Assembly (NCBI GenBank): GCA_030433415.1
Contig: JAUIMF010000002.1
Span: 62,001 to 126,000, forward strand
Length of the DNA: 64,000 nt
Source: Gammaproteobacteria bacterium
GTDB taxonomy: Bacteria; Pseudomonadota; Gammaproteobacteria; Pseudomonadales; Halieaceae
Direction: 5' to 3'
The notes beneath the pieces are model-generated. The model saw nothing but the letters and a program-made list of their open reading frames with translations. It had not been told where the DNA came from and searched no databases. The position numbers and the translations under genes were made by a program. This document shows, piece after piece, positions 24,768 to 33,756 of this stretch (its first letter is position 1; every line of letters begins with the position of its first letter).

Positions 24768-25334
24768 TCAGCCTGGCAGCACTGCCATGCCGGTGAACCA
24801 GGGGTGCGCCCAGATCAGGCCGGCGACCACCGCCACGGCGACCACTGCCGTGAAGACATCCGTCGCGAGGGGTGGGGCCTCAGCTCGTACCCACGCACCG
24901 TCGCGCGCATTGAGCAGCATGATCTCCAGCACAGCCCACAGCGCGAGTACACCAAACAGCAACAGCGAGCGTGAATCGCCATTGAGCATGAGATGACCGA
25001 TGGCCCACAGCAGTACCCCCGTGAGCTGCGGATGGCGCAGAACACGTTTGATACGACTGGGGCGCTGGGCGACAACAAACAGGTAAATGGCGACAACAAT
25101 AAGGGTCGTGGCGAAATGGCGCAGCCCTGTCGGCGGCAGGTACAGCCACTGCGGTTGCGTACTCTTCCAGCCGAGCACGATCAGGGTAAGTCCTGCCAAG
25201 CTGAGTATTGAGACCCCAGCCTTCACCACGAGGGGCCCGAAGCGACGGCGAAGTCCCTCGACGCAATCCGATGCCAGGGGCAAAAAGAGGTGGGTTCCCG
25301 TGAAGAGCAACAGCCCCGCAATCATCATGCTCAT
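24768..25334 (-). CDS. NnrU family membrane protein
   Basis: A 188-residue protein with about five to six membrane helices. The segment RHPQLTGVLLWAIGHLMLNGDSRSLLLFG is the family signature, related to isoprenylcysteine methyltransferase-type membrane enzymes. NnrU was named for a link with nitric-oxide metabolism in denitrifiers, but its reaction is unknown and no denitrification genes are in this window. The start ATG overlaps the stop of the HAD gene by four bases, so the two are translationally coupled. Confidence 0.85.
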   Translation of the reverse strand: MSMMIAGLLLFTGTHLFLPLASDCVEGLRRRFGPLVVKAGVSILSLAGLTLIVLGWKSTQPQWLYLPPTGLRHFATTLIVVAIYLFVVAQRPSRIKRVLRHPQLTGVLLWAIGHLMLNGDSRSLLLFGVLALWAVLEIMLLNARDGAWVRAEAPPLATDVFTAVVAVAVVAGLIWAHPWFTGMAVLPG

Positions 25335-26152
25335 AGCTCAAAGCGCTCCCTCAGAAAACGGGCAATCCCGTCTGCATCGTGGTGACCGATTACCGCCGTT
25401 GCCGCGGCTTTGACTTCGTCCTTGGCATTTTCGGGGGCGTAGGCTTCGTCCGCCAGGGCGAACATCGACAGGTCGTTGTCGCTGTCTCCGAAGCAGATGA
25501 CCTGTTCAATACCGAGCTCCTGTTTGAGCGACTCCACGGCGCCGCCCTTACTGCCAGCGCCGTGGTGGATATCGATCCAGCTCAGGCGACGATCCTCAAT
25601 GGCCGTGCCCATGTAGGCGACAAGGTGCTCCTCGTCCCGGATCAAATCCGCTACCGCCCGAACCTCTGATTCCTCACCAACGGCGCTGATATTGGTGATA
25701 TCGGCATCGGCGGGAAGTTCGGCGATGGGCTTGATTGGCAGGTCCCGCTCCCGGCGAAAACTCTTCATAAGCTTGTACTCGACCTTCTGGCGCAGGGGAG
25801 GGTGGTACACCGCGTGACGGTCACCGGGTTCGAGCGTGAAGAAGAACGGTGTGATGTCTCGGGTCATGAAGGCTTCGGCGACATGCCCGACCTCGTCGAC
25901 CGTGAGCAGGTGGCGACTGCTGTAGCAGGACTGGGCCGGATCCCAGATCATGACGCCATTTTTGAAGATCTGGGGCAGGTCAAAACCGTGGCCCTGCAGT
26001 ATGTCTACAGCGCCGTGCAGCGCGCGGCCGGTGGCAACGGTGTAGGCAATGCCGCGCTCGGTGAGTCGACGGAGCGTTTCGCGCGTATAGGGTGTGATTT
26101 TCGACGATCGGTTGAGCAGCGTACCGTCGAGATCGAAGACGATTAATACCAT
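25331..26152 (-). CDS. Cof-type HAD-superfamily phosphatase
   Basis: A 273-residue HAD hydrolase. Motif I is VLIVFDLDGTLLN with nucleophile Asp7 and Asp9; motif IV is CFGDSDNDLSMF near residue 220. The C2-type cap in the middle, and the GGAVESLKQELGI segment preceding motif IV, are typical of the Cof/YidA group, which removes phosphate from sugar phosphates or cofactors. Substrate cannot be assigned. The start at 26152 gives the canonical N-terminus; the frame runs nine codons further upstream. It heads a two-gene unit with the NnrU gene and is divergent from oxyR. Confidence 0.85.
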   Translation of the reverse strand: MVLIVFDLDGTLLNRSSKITPYTRETLRRLTERGIAYTVATGRALHGAVDILQGHGFDLPQIFKNGVMIWDPAQSCYSSRHLLTVDEVGHVAEAFMTRDITPFFFTLEPGDRHAVYHPPLRQKVEYKLMKSFRRERDLPIKPIAELPADADITNISAVGEESEVRAVADLIRDEEHLVAYMGTAIEDRRLSWIDIHHGAGSKGGAVESLKQELGIEQVICFGDSDNDLSMFALADEAYAPENAKDEVKAAATAVIGHHDADGIARFLRERFEL

Positions 26153-26242
26153 GGCGCGAGTATAGCGCCTGCAGCGCATAGCCGGTGCGGGAATTACAGA
26201 GAAGTTCTGCTAAGGTTGAGGCCTGTACTGTACGGTGTGCCG

Positions 26243-27148
26243 ATGAGCCGACATCCTACAATCAAACAGTTGCGCTACCTCTGCGCTGTAGTGGAGCACG
26301 GACATTTTGGCCGCGCGGCCCGCGCCTGTCATGTGTCCCAGTCCACCCTGAGCGCAGGAATTCTTGAACTCGAGGAGGTGCTGAGCGCCTCCCTGCTCGA
26401 GCGCAACAACCGAAACCTCGTTTTGACGGGACTGGGAGAAGAAGTGGTGGCGCGATCGCGGGCGCTTCTCAGGGACGTAGAGGACCTGATGGCTCTTTGT
26501 CAGGCCTCGGCGGAGCCTTTGAGCGGACGCCTGCGTCTGGGTGTGATTCCCACGATCGCTCCATTCCTGCTGCCGGGCTTACTGAAGGCCCTGCGCAAGG
26601 ACTATCCGGACTTCAAACCCTTCATTCGGGAGGATCTGACCGAGGCGTTGATCGAGGCCCTGCATCGTGGCGAACTCGATCTGCTGTTGCTCGCCTTACC
26701 CGTTTCGGCGGATGGGGTCGAGACCATGCACCTCTTTGATGATCCGTTCCTCCTGGCGTCGCCGCCGGATCACCCCCTGGCGAAGGAGCAGGGTTTGTGC
26801 ACGGACGCGCTCAAGGGTCAGGAATTGCTGTTGCTTGAGGACGGACACTGTCTACGCGACCACGCACTGGAAGCCTGCAAGTTGCGGGGCGCCGAATATA
26901 AGGTTCCCTATCAGGCAACCAGCCTGACCACCGTGATCCAGATGGTGGCCAGCGGCATTGGTATCACGCTGCTACCCGGAATGGCGGCAGGCACGACGGC
27001 TATCAGCACTTCGGATGTCACCGTAACCCCATTCAGCGAGAAAGATGTGTCGCGGGAGATCGGCCTGATGTGGCGGCGCAAGACGCCTCGGCTGACCGAG
27101 TTCAGGCTGCTGGGCGATTACATCATCGAGCATCAGAAGTCGTCGTGA
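26243..27148 (+). CDS. oxyR: Peroxide-sensing LysR-type regulator OxyR
   Basis: A 301-residue LysR regulator. The N-terminal HTH (TIKQLRYLCAVVEHGHFGRAARACHVSQSTLSAGILELE) is followed by an effector domain. The redox pair is Cys203 and Cys212 in LLLEDGHCLRDHALEAC, the same nine-residue spacing as E. coli Cys199 and Cys208, which form a disulfide on exposure to hydrogen peroxide. It should activate peroxide-defence genes. The start at 26243 matches the family N-terminus; no strong ribosome site is visible. No catalase or ahpCF adjoins; a peroxiredoxin lies 12 kb away. Confidence 0.92.
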   Translation: MSRHPTIKQLRYLCAVVEHGHFGRAARACHVSQSTLSAGILELEEVLSASLLERNNRNLVLTGLGEEVVARSRALLRDVEDLMALCQASAEPLSGRLRLGVIPTIAPFLLPGLLKALRKDYPDFKPFIREDLTEALIEALHRGELDLLLLALPVSADGVETMHLFDDPFLLASPPDHPLAKEQGLCTDALKGQELLLLEDGHCLRDHALEACKLRGAEYKVPYQATSLTTVIQMVASGIGITLLPGMAAGTTAISTSDVTVTPFSEKDVSREIGLMWRRKTPRLTEFRLLGDYIIEHQKSS

Positions 27149-27206
27149 ACAACTCGTCGCTATCCGGATGTGGTGAAGACGCCAAGGCGTGTATCAGACA
27201 ATCGCT

Positions 27207-28082
27207 TCAGTCGTCTTCGGAAGGGCTTTTCAGTTCAGGGGGCTCCGGCGCACTGCCGGTGTAAAGGGCGGCGCTGCAGAAGCGGCAGTAGATCGCATCC
27301 ACCTCATGGCCCGCGCGGGCACACTGCGGGCAGTTCAGCGCGCTGCGGCGCGTGCGATTCGGTACCGACTGGATCATGTTCGAGGTGAATATGCCCGTCG
27401 GTACAGCGATGATGGCGTAGCCCACGAGCATGGCCATGGCCGAAATCGCGCGGCCCGCCGTGGTGACGGGTACGACGTCGCCGTAGCCGACGGTGGTGAT
27501 TGTCACGATTGCCCAGTAAACGCTGACGGGTATGTTCTCGAAGCCGTTTTCGGGGCCTTCGAGTACGTACATCAGACAGCCAAAGACCACCATGATGGTG
27601 ATAACCATCGAGAAGAACACGAAGATCTGCCGCGCCGATGCGCGCAGCGCTCCGGCGACCTGGTTTGCCTCCTGCAGATAATTGAGCAGGCGCAGTACAC
27701 GAAATACGCGCAGGACGCGAAGCAGGCGCACAATCAACAGCGGCGCGGTCTGAGGTACCAGGATCGCCAGGTAGCTGGGCAGGATCGCCAGCAGATCGAT
27801 AATGCCGTAGACGCTGGTGAGGTAGGCACGACGGTTCTTCGCGATCCAGATACGCATCGCGTATTCAAGGGTGAATAGGGCGGTGAAGCCCCACTCGGCA
27901 TACTTGAGCGCGGTGCCCCAGGTGGCGTGGATCGAGGCCATGGAGTCCATCACGATGACGGCCACACTCACCAGAATTGCCCAGATGAGTAGTATGTCGA
28001 ACCACTTGCCGGATGACGTGTCGGTGCCAAAAACGATGGTGTACAGCCGTTCCTGCAGCGGACTTTGCTGGCGGGGACTCAT
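27207..28082 (-). CDS. Voltage-gated-type potassium channel with C-terminal zinc ribbon
   Basis: A 291-residue ion channel. Helices S1 to S4 occupy about 25-160, with a positively charged S4 (VRLLRVLRVFRVLRLLNYL). The pore loop TITTVGYGD near 200 is the K+ selectivity filter. After S6 comes a short cytoplasmic tail with CPQC (251-254) and CRFC (266-269), spaced as in a zinc ribbon, and an acidic Pro-rich end. Function is presumably K+ flux; the zinc ribbon may regulate assembly or gating, which is inference. The start codon lies in one copy of a short direct repeat shared with the end of tesA upstream. Confidence 0.88.
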   Translation of the reverse strand: MSPRQQSPLQERLYTIVFGTDTSSGKWFDILLIWAILVSVAVIVMDSMASIHATWGTALKYAEWGFTALFTLEYAMRIWIAKNRRAYLTSVYGIIDLLAILPSYLAILVPQTAPLLIVRLLRVLRVFRVLRLLNYLQEANQVAGALRASARQIFVFFSMVITIMVVFGCLMYVLEGPENGFENIPVSVYWAIVTITTVGYGDVVPVTTAGRAISAMAMLVGYAIIAVPTGIFTSNMIQSVPNRTRRSALNCPQCARAGHEVDAIYCRFCSAALYTGSAPEPPELKSPSEDD

Positions 28083-28116
28083 GGGGTATGCCTCAATGCA
28101 GGGGGACTCATGGGGT
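28073..28116. repeat. 15-bp direct repeat at the tesA/channel junction
   Basis: GGGGACTCATGGGGT occurs at 28073-28087 and again at 28102-28116, 29 bp apart. The first copy contains the channel start codon, the second the tesA stop codon overlapping another ATG. It looks like a small tandem duplication. Confidence 0.85.
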
Positions 28117-28767
28117 GGTGTCCAGCAGCGCGCGGAACGAGGGCAGCAGATTCTCTGCGATCAACGTCTGCGCGGCGACCGTCGGGTGAATTCCGTCTTC
28201 CTGCATCAGCGCTGGCTGGGTGGCGATGTTCTCGAGGAGAAAAGGTCCCAGCGTGGCTCCCGTGGTCTGGGCCGCCTCGCGAAAACTGTCGCGAAAGGCG
28301 CTGGTATAGCGCGGTCCGTAGTTCGGCGGAATTTCCATGGGCAGTATCAGCACCTTCGCGCCCTGTTCCTGGGCAAGGGAAGTCATGGATACCAGGTTGT
28401 CGTGGAGCTTACGGGTCGGATAGCCGCGCAGGCCGTCGTTACCACCGAGTTCCAGCACGACCAGTTGCGGCGCATGTTCGTCGAGCAGAGCCGGCAGCCG
28501 ACGCAGACCACCGCCGGAGGTGTCGCCGGATATGCTCGCGTTGACGACCTCGATGGCCGAAAATTCAGCAGCCAATTGTCGCGCGAGGAGGGCAACCCAG
28601 CCCTGTTCCAGCGACATGCCATAGGCTGCGCTGATACTGTCACCGAGCACGAGTACCGTCGGCGGTGACGCCGACGCAGAATCAGTGGAGTTGCCTCTTG
28701 TCGGCGACGCCGCGAGACTCAACAGCAGCACAACAAATAACGGGAATCTGATGATTACGGCAACCAA
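28108..28767 (-). CDS. tesA: Multifunctional acyl-CoA thioesterase I / arylesterase TesA
   Basis: An SGNH-family hydrolase of about 219 residues. The N-terminal AVIIRFPLFVVLLLSLAAS is a signal peptide, so the enzyme is periplasmic as in E. coli. Block I is LVLGDSISAAYG with the nucleophile Ser, block III is ELGGNDGLRG, and block V is EDGIHPT with the catalytic Asp and His. The start is not clean: no ATG is available near the signal peptide, so I propose TTG at 28767 (TTG at 28776 is possible). It would overlap the first 17 bp of divergent ybbA. The tesA / ybbA-ybbP arrangement is the same as in E. coli. Confidence 0.85.
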   Translation of the reverse strand: MVAVIIRFPLFVVLLLSLAASPTRGNSTDSASASPPTVLVLGDSISAAYGMSLEQGWVALLARQLAAEFSAIEVVNASISGDTSGGGLRRLPALLDEHAPQLVVLELGGNDGLRGYPTRKLHDNLVSMTSLAQEQGAKVLILPMEIPPNYGPRYTSAFRDSFREAAQTTGATLGPFLLENIATQPALMQEDGIHPTVAAQTLIAENLLPSFRALLDTTP

Positions 28768-29422
28768 TCTCGGCAAGCGGGTCCCGCTGGTGGACGAGGA
28801 GCTTGCGATACTGAAAGGGATCAACCTCGAAATCAAGTCGGGGGAGACCGTCGCCATTATCGGTGCCTCGGGCTCGGGAAAATCCACCCTGTTGGGGCTG
28901 CTGGCGGGTCTCGATACGGCTTCTGAGGGGTACGTGACCATCGACGGTGTGAATCTTCAGGCCCTGGATGAAGATGGTCGGGCGGCTCTGCGAGGACGTG
29001 AGCTCGGCTTTGTGTTCCAGTCTTTTCAGCTTCTACCCGCACTCACGGCGCTCGAGAACGTGATGTTGCCGATGGAACTTCTGGGTGATGCCAGCGCCCG
29101 CGAGCGCGGCGAGGACTACCTGCAACGCGTCGGTCTGGATGACCGCAGCGGTCACTACCCAAGGCAATTGTCTGGCGGCGAGCAGCAGCGCGTTGCCATC
29201 GCCCGTGCTTTTGCCGGGTCGCCGCGCATCCTGCTGGCAGACGAGCCGACAGGGAATCTGGATAGCGCGACCGGCGAGCGTATTGCGGACCTGTTGTTTG
29301 CCCTCAATCGCGAAGAGGGCACCACGCTGGTGCTGGTGACGCACGATTTGAAACTTGCGGCGCGCTGCCAGCGGCAACTGCACATGGAGCGTGGGGAGCT
29401 CGAGGAAAGGGAGCGTAGCTGA
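28751..29422 (+). CDS. ybbA: ABC transporter ATP-binding protein YbbA
   Basis: A 223-residue ABC ATPase of the MacB/LolD type. Walker A is GASGSGKSTLLG near residue 43, the Q-loop is FVFQSFQLLP, the signature is LSGGEQQRVAIARA, and Walker B is ILLADEPTGNLD. The start at 28751 follows GGGAA by 6 nt. It pairs with the FtsX-type permease whose ATG begins one base after this stop. YbbAP is conserved next to tesA; its substrate is unproven, and a link to lipid or hydrophobic-compound handling is inferred. Confidence 0.92.
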   Translation: MITATNLGKRVPLVDEELAILKGINLEIKSGETVAIIGASGSGKSTLLGLLAGLDTASEGYVTIDGVNLQALDEDGRAALRGRELGFVFQSFQLLPALTALENVMLPMELLGDASARERGEDYLQRVGLDDRSGHYPRQLSGGEQQRVAIARAFAGSPRILLADEPTGNLDSATGERIADLLFALNREEGTTLVLVTHDLKLAARCQRQLHMERGELEERERS

Positions 29423-29423
29423 C

Positions 29424-31892
29424 ATGACGCTTCTTATGCGCATGCTCCTGAGGGACTGGCGGGGCGGAGAGCTCGGCGTACTGCTGGCGGCGCTGGTGCT
29501 GGCGGTGACCATGGTCTCGGGCATCAGTGGTTTTGCCGCTGCCCTCAAGGGCGCACTGCGCCAGGAGAGTCACAGCTTTCTTGCGGCGGACCTGGCGGTG
29601 CGCGACTCGCGGCCCATGCCCGGCGACTGGGTTACTCAGGCCGAGGCTTCGGGCCTGAAAACCGCCCGTATCATGAGCTTTAACTCCATGGTGTTTGCTG
29701 GTGACGAGGGCATGGTGCTGGCATCGGTCAAGGCCGTCAGCGATGCCTACCCACTGCGCGGCCAGCTCCGTCTCAGCGATGAGCCGTTCGGCCCGCTGTA
29801 TACGCACACGGGAGCACCACCGAGAGGCAGCGTGTGGATCGATCCGCGCCTGTTTTCACTGCTCGACATTGCGATTGGCGATAACGTGGCCGTTGGCAAC
29901 CGGGAGTTCACGGTAGCCGCCTCGATTCGGGGCGAACCGGATCGTTCGGGCGGTTTTCTCGGCGTGGGGCCGCGGGTGATGATGCACGTGGACGACGTGC
30001 CGGCGACGGGCGTTGTGCAACCCGGCAGTCGTGTGTCCCATCGGCGATTGTTCGCTGGTGATCCCGATGCCGTCGCCGCTTTCACCGCCGTGCTCGAGTC
30101 CCAGTTGAACGAAGGGCAACGCCTGCAGAGCATCGACGGCAGTCAGCCGGGTATTGGCAACGCACTGGGCCGGGCCGAAGGTTTTCTGTTGTTGGCGGGA
30201 AGCCTGGCCGTGATACTCGCTGGCGTCGCTGTGGCCCTGGCTGCGCGCCGCTATGCGCAGCGGCACCAACGCTATGTCGCGCTGCTCAAAAGCCTGGGGG
30301 CGCGTTCCCCACGCGTGCGCCGACTCTACGCGGCGAGTCTGGCGTTTACCTGGCTCGTGGCCCTGCTGCTCGGCTGGCTGCTGGCTCTTGGGCTGCAATA
30401 TGCGGCATTGCAGGCGTTTGCGGCGCAGCTGGAAGTAGCGCCTTCGCTGTTCTCGCCGCGCCCATATCTCATTGGCGCCGTCACCGCACTGGTCTGCGCT
30501 GTGGTCTTTGCGTGGCCGTCCCTGGGACGTCTGACGATGGTGAGCCCCCTGCAGGTGCTGCGCAGTGACGAACCGATACACAGTGCGCGCGAACCCTTCG
30601 ACTACCTGATCGGGCTGGGAGCGGTGGTGCTGTTGATGTGGTGGTACAGCCAGGATCTGAAGCTCACCCTGGCGGTCCTTCTGGGCCTGGTCGCGGTGGT
30701 ACTGGCGGGCGTCGCCTTTGCCCTGGTTTTGTTGCGTAGCGGACGCAGCCTGGGTATGCAGGCGGGTAGCGTCTGGCGCCTGGCCCTGGCGAGCCTGCAG
30801 CGCCACGGGCTGGGTAATGCGCTGCAACTGGTGGTGTTTGCGGTGGCGATCATGTTGCTGCTACTGCTGACTCTTTTGCGCACATCACTCCTGGATGGCT
30901 GGCAGCAGCAGTTGCCCGATCGCGCCCCCAACCATTTCTTATTGAATATCGCGCCGGAAGAGATCGGCGGTGTGCGCACGCTGCTGGATGATCATGGCGT
31001 GGTGTCCGAGCGCCTGTATCCGATGCTGCGCGGGCGGGTGATCGCGGTTGCCGGTGAGGCATTACCCGTGGAATCTGAAGAGCGTGATGCACCGCGCCAA
31101 CGTGAGGCCAACTTCACCTGGTCCGCGGATCTGCCCGAAGGGAACGAACTCGTCGCCGGACAATGGTGGAGTGGTAGCGGAGCGGCGGAAGTGTCTGTCG
31201 AACAGGAGTTTGCCGAGCGGCTGGGCATGGCGCTGGGAGACCGTCTGTCGTTGCAGATCGGCGCGGCGGAACTGGAGGTGACGGTCAGCAGCCTGCGGAC
31301 TCTGGATTGGCAATCCTTCAAACCCAATTTCTTCATGGTATTCCCACCGGGCCTGCTCGACGCCTATCCCGTGACCTACATGACCAGCTTTCACCTGGAG
31401 CCCCAGCGCAAGGAGTTTCTCAACACACTGCTGCGCAGTCATCCCACGATAACGGTGATCGAGGTCGATGCCATCATGGAGCAGTTGCGAACGACCCTGA
31501 CCCAGGTATCGGCGGCGGTGGAACTTGTGCTGGTCCTGGTGCTGCTTGCCGGGGTGCTCGTGCTGGTGGCCGGCGTGCAGTCGAGTTCAGACCAGCGCCT
31601 GCGCGAGAGCGCGCTGTTGCGGGCCCTCGGCGCGGGGCGTGGCCACATTCTCGGCGCGGTGGCGATTGAGTTTGTGACGCTGGGCCTGCTCGCGGGTGTG
31701 CTTGCCGTGTTCTCCGCCGAGGTGGCCTTCTGGGCCCTGCAGCGCTTTGTCATGGAGCTCGATTACCAGCCGAGTCCCGCAACGTGGTTGCCGGCAATCA
31801 TCGCCGGCGGAGCACTGGTGGGGTTATTGGGGCTGTGGAGTTGTCGCCGGGTGATTGGCGTGCCCCCGGCCAGGGTACTGCGCGAGCTCTAG
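29424..31892 (+). CDS. ybbP: FtsX-like ABC transporter permease YbbP
   Basis: An 822-residue membrane protein. The first helix (GVLLAALVLAVTMVSGISGF) is followed by a large periplasmic domain. Two FtsX permease blocks of four helices follow: RRYAQRHQRYVALLKSLGARSPRVRRLYAASLAF near 280, and SSSDQRLRESALLRALGAGRGHILGAVAIEF near 730. A second periplasmic domain lies between them. This ten-helix layout with duplicated FtsX domain is that of E. coli YbbP. The start at 29424 has GGAAAGGGAG upstream. It overlaps the 3' end of a convergent TetR gene by 4 bp. Confidence 0.9.
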   Translation: MTLLMRMLLRDWRGGELGVLLAALVLAVTMVSGISGFAAALKGALRQESHSFLAADLAVRDSRPMPGDWVTQAEASGLKTARIMSFNSMVFAGDEGMVLASVKAVSDAYPLRGQLRLSDEPFGPLYTHTGAPPRGSVWIDPRLFSLLDIAIGDNVAVGNREFTVAASIRGEPDRSGGFLGVGPRVMMHVDDVPATGVVQPGSRVSHRRLFAGDPDAVAAFTAVLESQLNEGQRLQSIDGSQPGIGNALGRAEGFLLLAGSLAVILAGVAVALAARRYAQRHQRYVALLKSLGARSPRVRRLYAASLAFTWLVALLLGWLLALGLQYAALQAFAAQLEVAPSLFSPRPYLIGAVTALVCAVVFAWPSLGRLTMVSPLQVLRSDEPIHSAREPFDYLIGLGAVVLLMWWYSQDLKLTLAVLLGLVAVVLAGVAFALVLLRSGRSLGMQAGSVWRLALASLQRHGLGNALQLVVFAVAIMLLLLLTLLRTSLLDGWQQQLPDRAPNHFLLNIAPEEIGGVRTLLDDHGVVSERLYPMLRGRVIAVAGEALPVESEERDAPRQREANFTWSADLPEGNELVAGQWWSGSGAAEVSVEQEFAERLGMALGDRLSLQIGAAELEVTVSSLRTLDWQSFKPNFFMVFPPGLLDAYPVTYMTSFHLEPQRKEFLNTLLRSHPTITVIEVDAIMEQLRTTLTQVSAAVELVLVLVLLAGVLVLVAGVQSSSDQRLRESALLRALGAGRGHILGAVAIEFVTLGLLAGVLAVFSAEVAFWALQRFVMELDYQPSPATWLPAIIAGGALVGLLGLWSCRRVIGVPPARVLREL

Positions 31893-32530
31893 GGGGCGCC
31901 GTCCGGCGTTACTGACGGCGGACGAATGCCGGCGATGAAGGTGCCCACCGCAACATCGATCTGTCGCAGCAGATCAATGTGCTTGCGAAACAGGGCTGGT
32001 GCGTCGATGCGCAGTGTGGCCACGCCGTGAATCCCGGCCCAAGCGGCGTTGGCCAGATACAGGGTGTCCTGCTTGGCGAACTCGCCACGTTCCATGCCGT
32101 GCTGAAGAATGGCCTGCACGAGCAGCAGGGTTTCGCGACTCACGTCACGCAGCTCCGGGTAACGCGCACTGGGCTGCACCAGCGGACCGAACATCAGCTT
32201 GAACAGCTGTTCCTCACGCGAGGCAAAATCCACATAGGCGCGGGCCAGACGCTGCAGTTGCCCGGCGGCGCTGCCGCTGGTGTCACCCATGGCCGCGCGC
32301 AGGTTGTCCAGTAACTCGCCGTAGCCGCGCGTGGCGATGGCGGCGAGCAGGGCCTCTTTGTCATTGAAGTGCCGATAGGGCGCGGTCTGTGATACACCCA
32401 GAGCCCGGGCGACGGCGCGCAGGCTGAGCTGCTCGGGACTCGTGTCCCGCAATTGCAGCACTGCCTGCTCGAGGAGTTCGGCACGCAGGTTGCCGTGATG
32501 GTAGGCCCGCTGGCTCTCCGTGGACGTCAT
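31889..32530 (-). CDS. TetR family regulator with WHG domain
   Basis: A 213-residue regulator. The N-terminal HTH is YHHGNLRAELLEQAVLQLRD then LSLRAVARALGVSQTAPYRHFNDKEALLAAIA. The C-terminal half has the WHG-type signature ANAAWAGIHGVATLRID. It is a probable repressor of unknown ligand. It starts 36 bp beyond the mdh stop on the same strand, so it may be cotranscribed with mdh or have its own promoter; no palindromic operator stands out in that gap. Confidence 0.88.
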   Translation of the reverse strand: MTSTESQRAYHHGNLRAELLEQAVLQLRDTSPEQLSLRAVARALGVSQTAPYRHFNDKEALLAAIATRGYGELLDNLRAAMGDTSGSAAGQLQRLARAYVDFASREEQLFKLMFGPLVQPSARYPELRDVSRETLLLVQAILQHGMERGEFAKQDTLYLANAAWAGIHGVATLRIDAPALFRKHIDLLRQIDVAVGTFIAGIRPPSVTPDGAP

Positions 32531-32566
32531 GGGGTCGTCAGTGGGTCTGTGTTGCGCTGAGAGCGA

Positions 32567-33547
32567 TCAGGGCAGCAGGTGGGCTACCGCGTCCCGCTCT
32601 TCCGTGAGTTCCTGCTCCGTCGCGCTCATGCGGCCGCGGCTGAAGTCATTCACATCCAGACCCTGCACGATTTCCCAGTCGCCGTTGCTGCAGCGGCAGG
32701 GGAATGAGTAGATCAGGCCTTCGGCAACGCCGTAGGAACCGTCGGAATACACACCCATGGAGACCCACTCGTCGCCGGGCGTGCCCAGGGCCCAGTCGCG
32801 CATGTGATCGATGGCGGCATTGGCGGCCGAGGCGGCGGAGGAGGCACCGCGGGCCTTGATGATGGCCGCGCCACGCTGCTGCACGGTAGGAATGAACTCG
32901 CCTTCGTACCAGTCCTGCTCCACCTGATCCACGGCAACGGCGCCGCTGACGGTGCAGTGATGCAGATCGGGGTACTGGGTGGCCGAGTGGTTGCCCCACA
33001 CGGTCATGTTGGAAACCGCGGTTACGGGAGTCTCCAGCTTCTGGGCGATCTGGGTTTTGGCGCGGTTGTGGTCCAGGCGCATCATGGCGGTGAAGTTGCG
33101 CGGATCGATATCTGGCGCGTTGCGCTGGGTGATCAGTGCGTTGGTATTGGCGGGGTTGCCCACCACCAGCACTTTGATGTTGCGGCTGGCGTTGTCGTTG
33201 ATCGCCTTGCCCTGCACCGAGAAGATCGCGGCATTGGCTTCGAGCAGGTCCTTGCGCTCCATGCCGGGGCCGCGGGGCCGGGCACCCACGAGCAGTGCAT
33301 AGTCCGCGTCCTTGAAGCCCACATTCGGGTCGTCGGTGCAGACGATGCCCGCGAGCAGCGGGAAGGCGCAGTCATCCAGTTCCATGCGCACGCCCTCAAG
33401 CGCGTCCATGGCGGGAGTGATGTCCAGCAGCTGCAGGATAACGGGCTGATCGTCGCCGAGCATGGCGCCGGAAGCGATGCGGAAAAGGAGTGCGTAGCCG
33501 ATCTGGCCGGCTGCGCCCGTAACGGTGACGCGAACGGGTGCTTTCAT
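32567..33547 (-). CDS. mdh: Malate dehydrogenase (NAD, type 2)
   Basis: A 326-residue TCA-cycle enzyme oxidising malate to oxaloacetate. The Rossmann motif [19 protein letters not shown] opens the protein. The segment [20 protein letters not shown] contains the substrate-binding arginines, [16 protein letters not shown] continues the active-site loop, and [13 protein letters not shown] carries the catalytic His. This pattern matches the cytosolic-type MDH found in Pseudomonas, not the E. coli mitochondrial type. ATG at 33547 is preceded by GAGG. It is divergent from ttcA. Confidence 0.95.
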   Translation of the reverse strand: MKAPVRVTVTGAAGQIGYALLFRIASGAMLGDDQPVILQLLDITPAMDALEGVRMELDDCAFPLLAGIVCTDDPNVGFKDADYALLVGARPRGPGMERKDLLEANAAIFSVQGKAINDNASRNIKVLVVGNPANTNALITQRNAPDIDPRNFTAMMRLDHNRAKTQIAQKLETPVTAVSNMTVWGNHSATQYPDLHHCTVSGAVAVDQVEQDWYEGEFIPTVQQRGAAIIKARGASSAASAANAAIDHMRDWALGTPGDEWVSMGVYSDGSYGVAEGLIYSFPCRCSNGDWEIVQGLDVNDFSRGRMSATEQELTEERDAVAHLLP

Positions 33548-33589
33548 GGAGGTCCTCGCAAAATGTCCAAGTGCTGAAAATCGCCGCGC

Positions 33590-33618
33590 ATTGTCGGCAA
33601 CGGGGGCCCAAAAGACAA
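33590..33618 (-). promoter_or_regulatory. mdh: Candidate sigma-70 promoter of mdh
   Basis: On the minus strand, TTGTCT (33618 to 33613) and GACAAT (33595 to 33590) are separated by 17 bp, 42 bp before the mdh ATG. The match is fair, not strong. Three imperfect copies of a CCT-GGGTCGAAGC-like unit lie just upstream, at about 33624-33671. Confidence 0.4.
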
Positions 33619-33756
33619 GTTGGCCTTAGGTCGAAGCAACCTCGGGTCGAAGCGCCTTGGGTCGGGCAAGCGCCACGGTGATTTGCCCGAACTGGACCTG
33701 CCAAGGTTCCAGCCTTTACCATTCGCGCCTGTTCCCCTAACCAGATCGGCCGTCCC

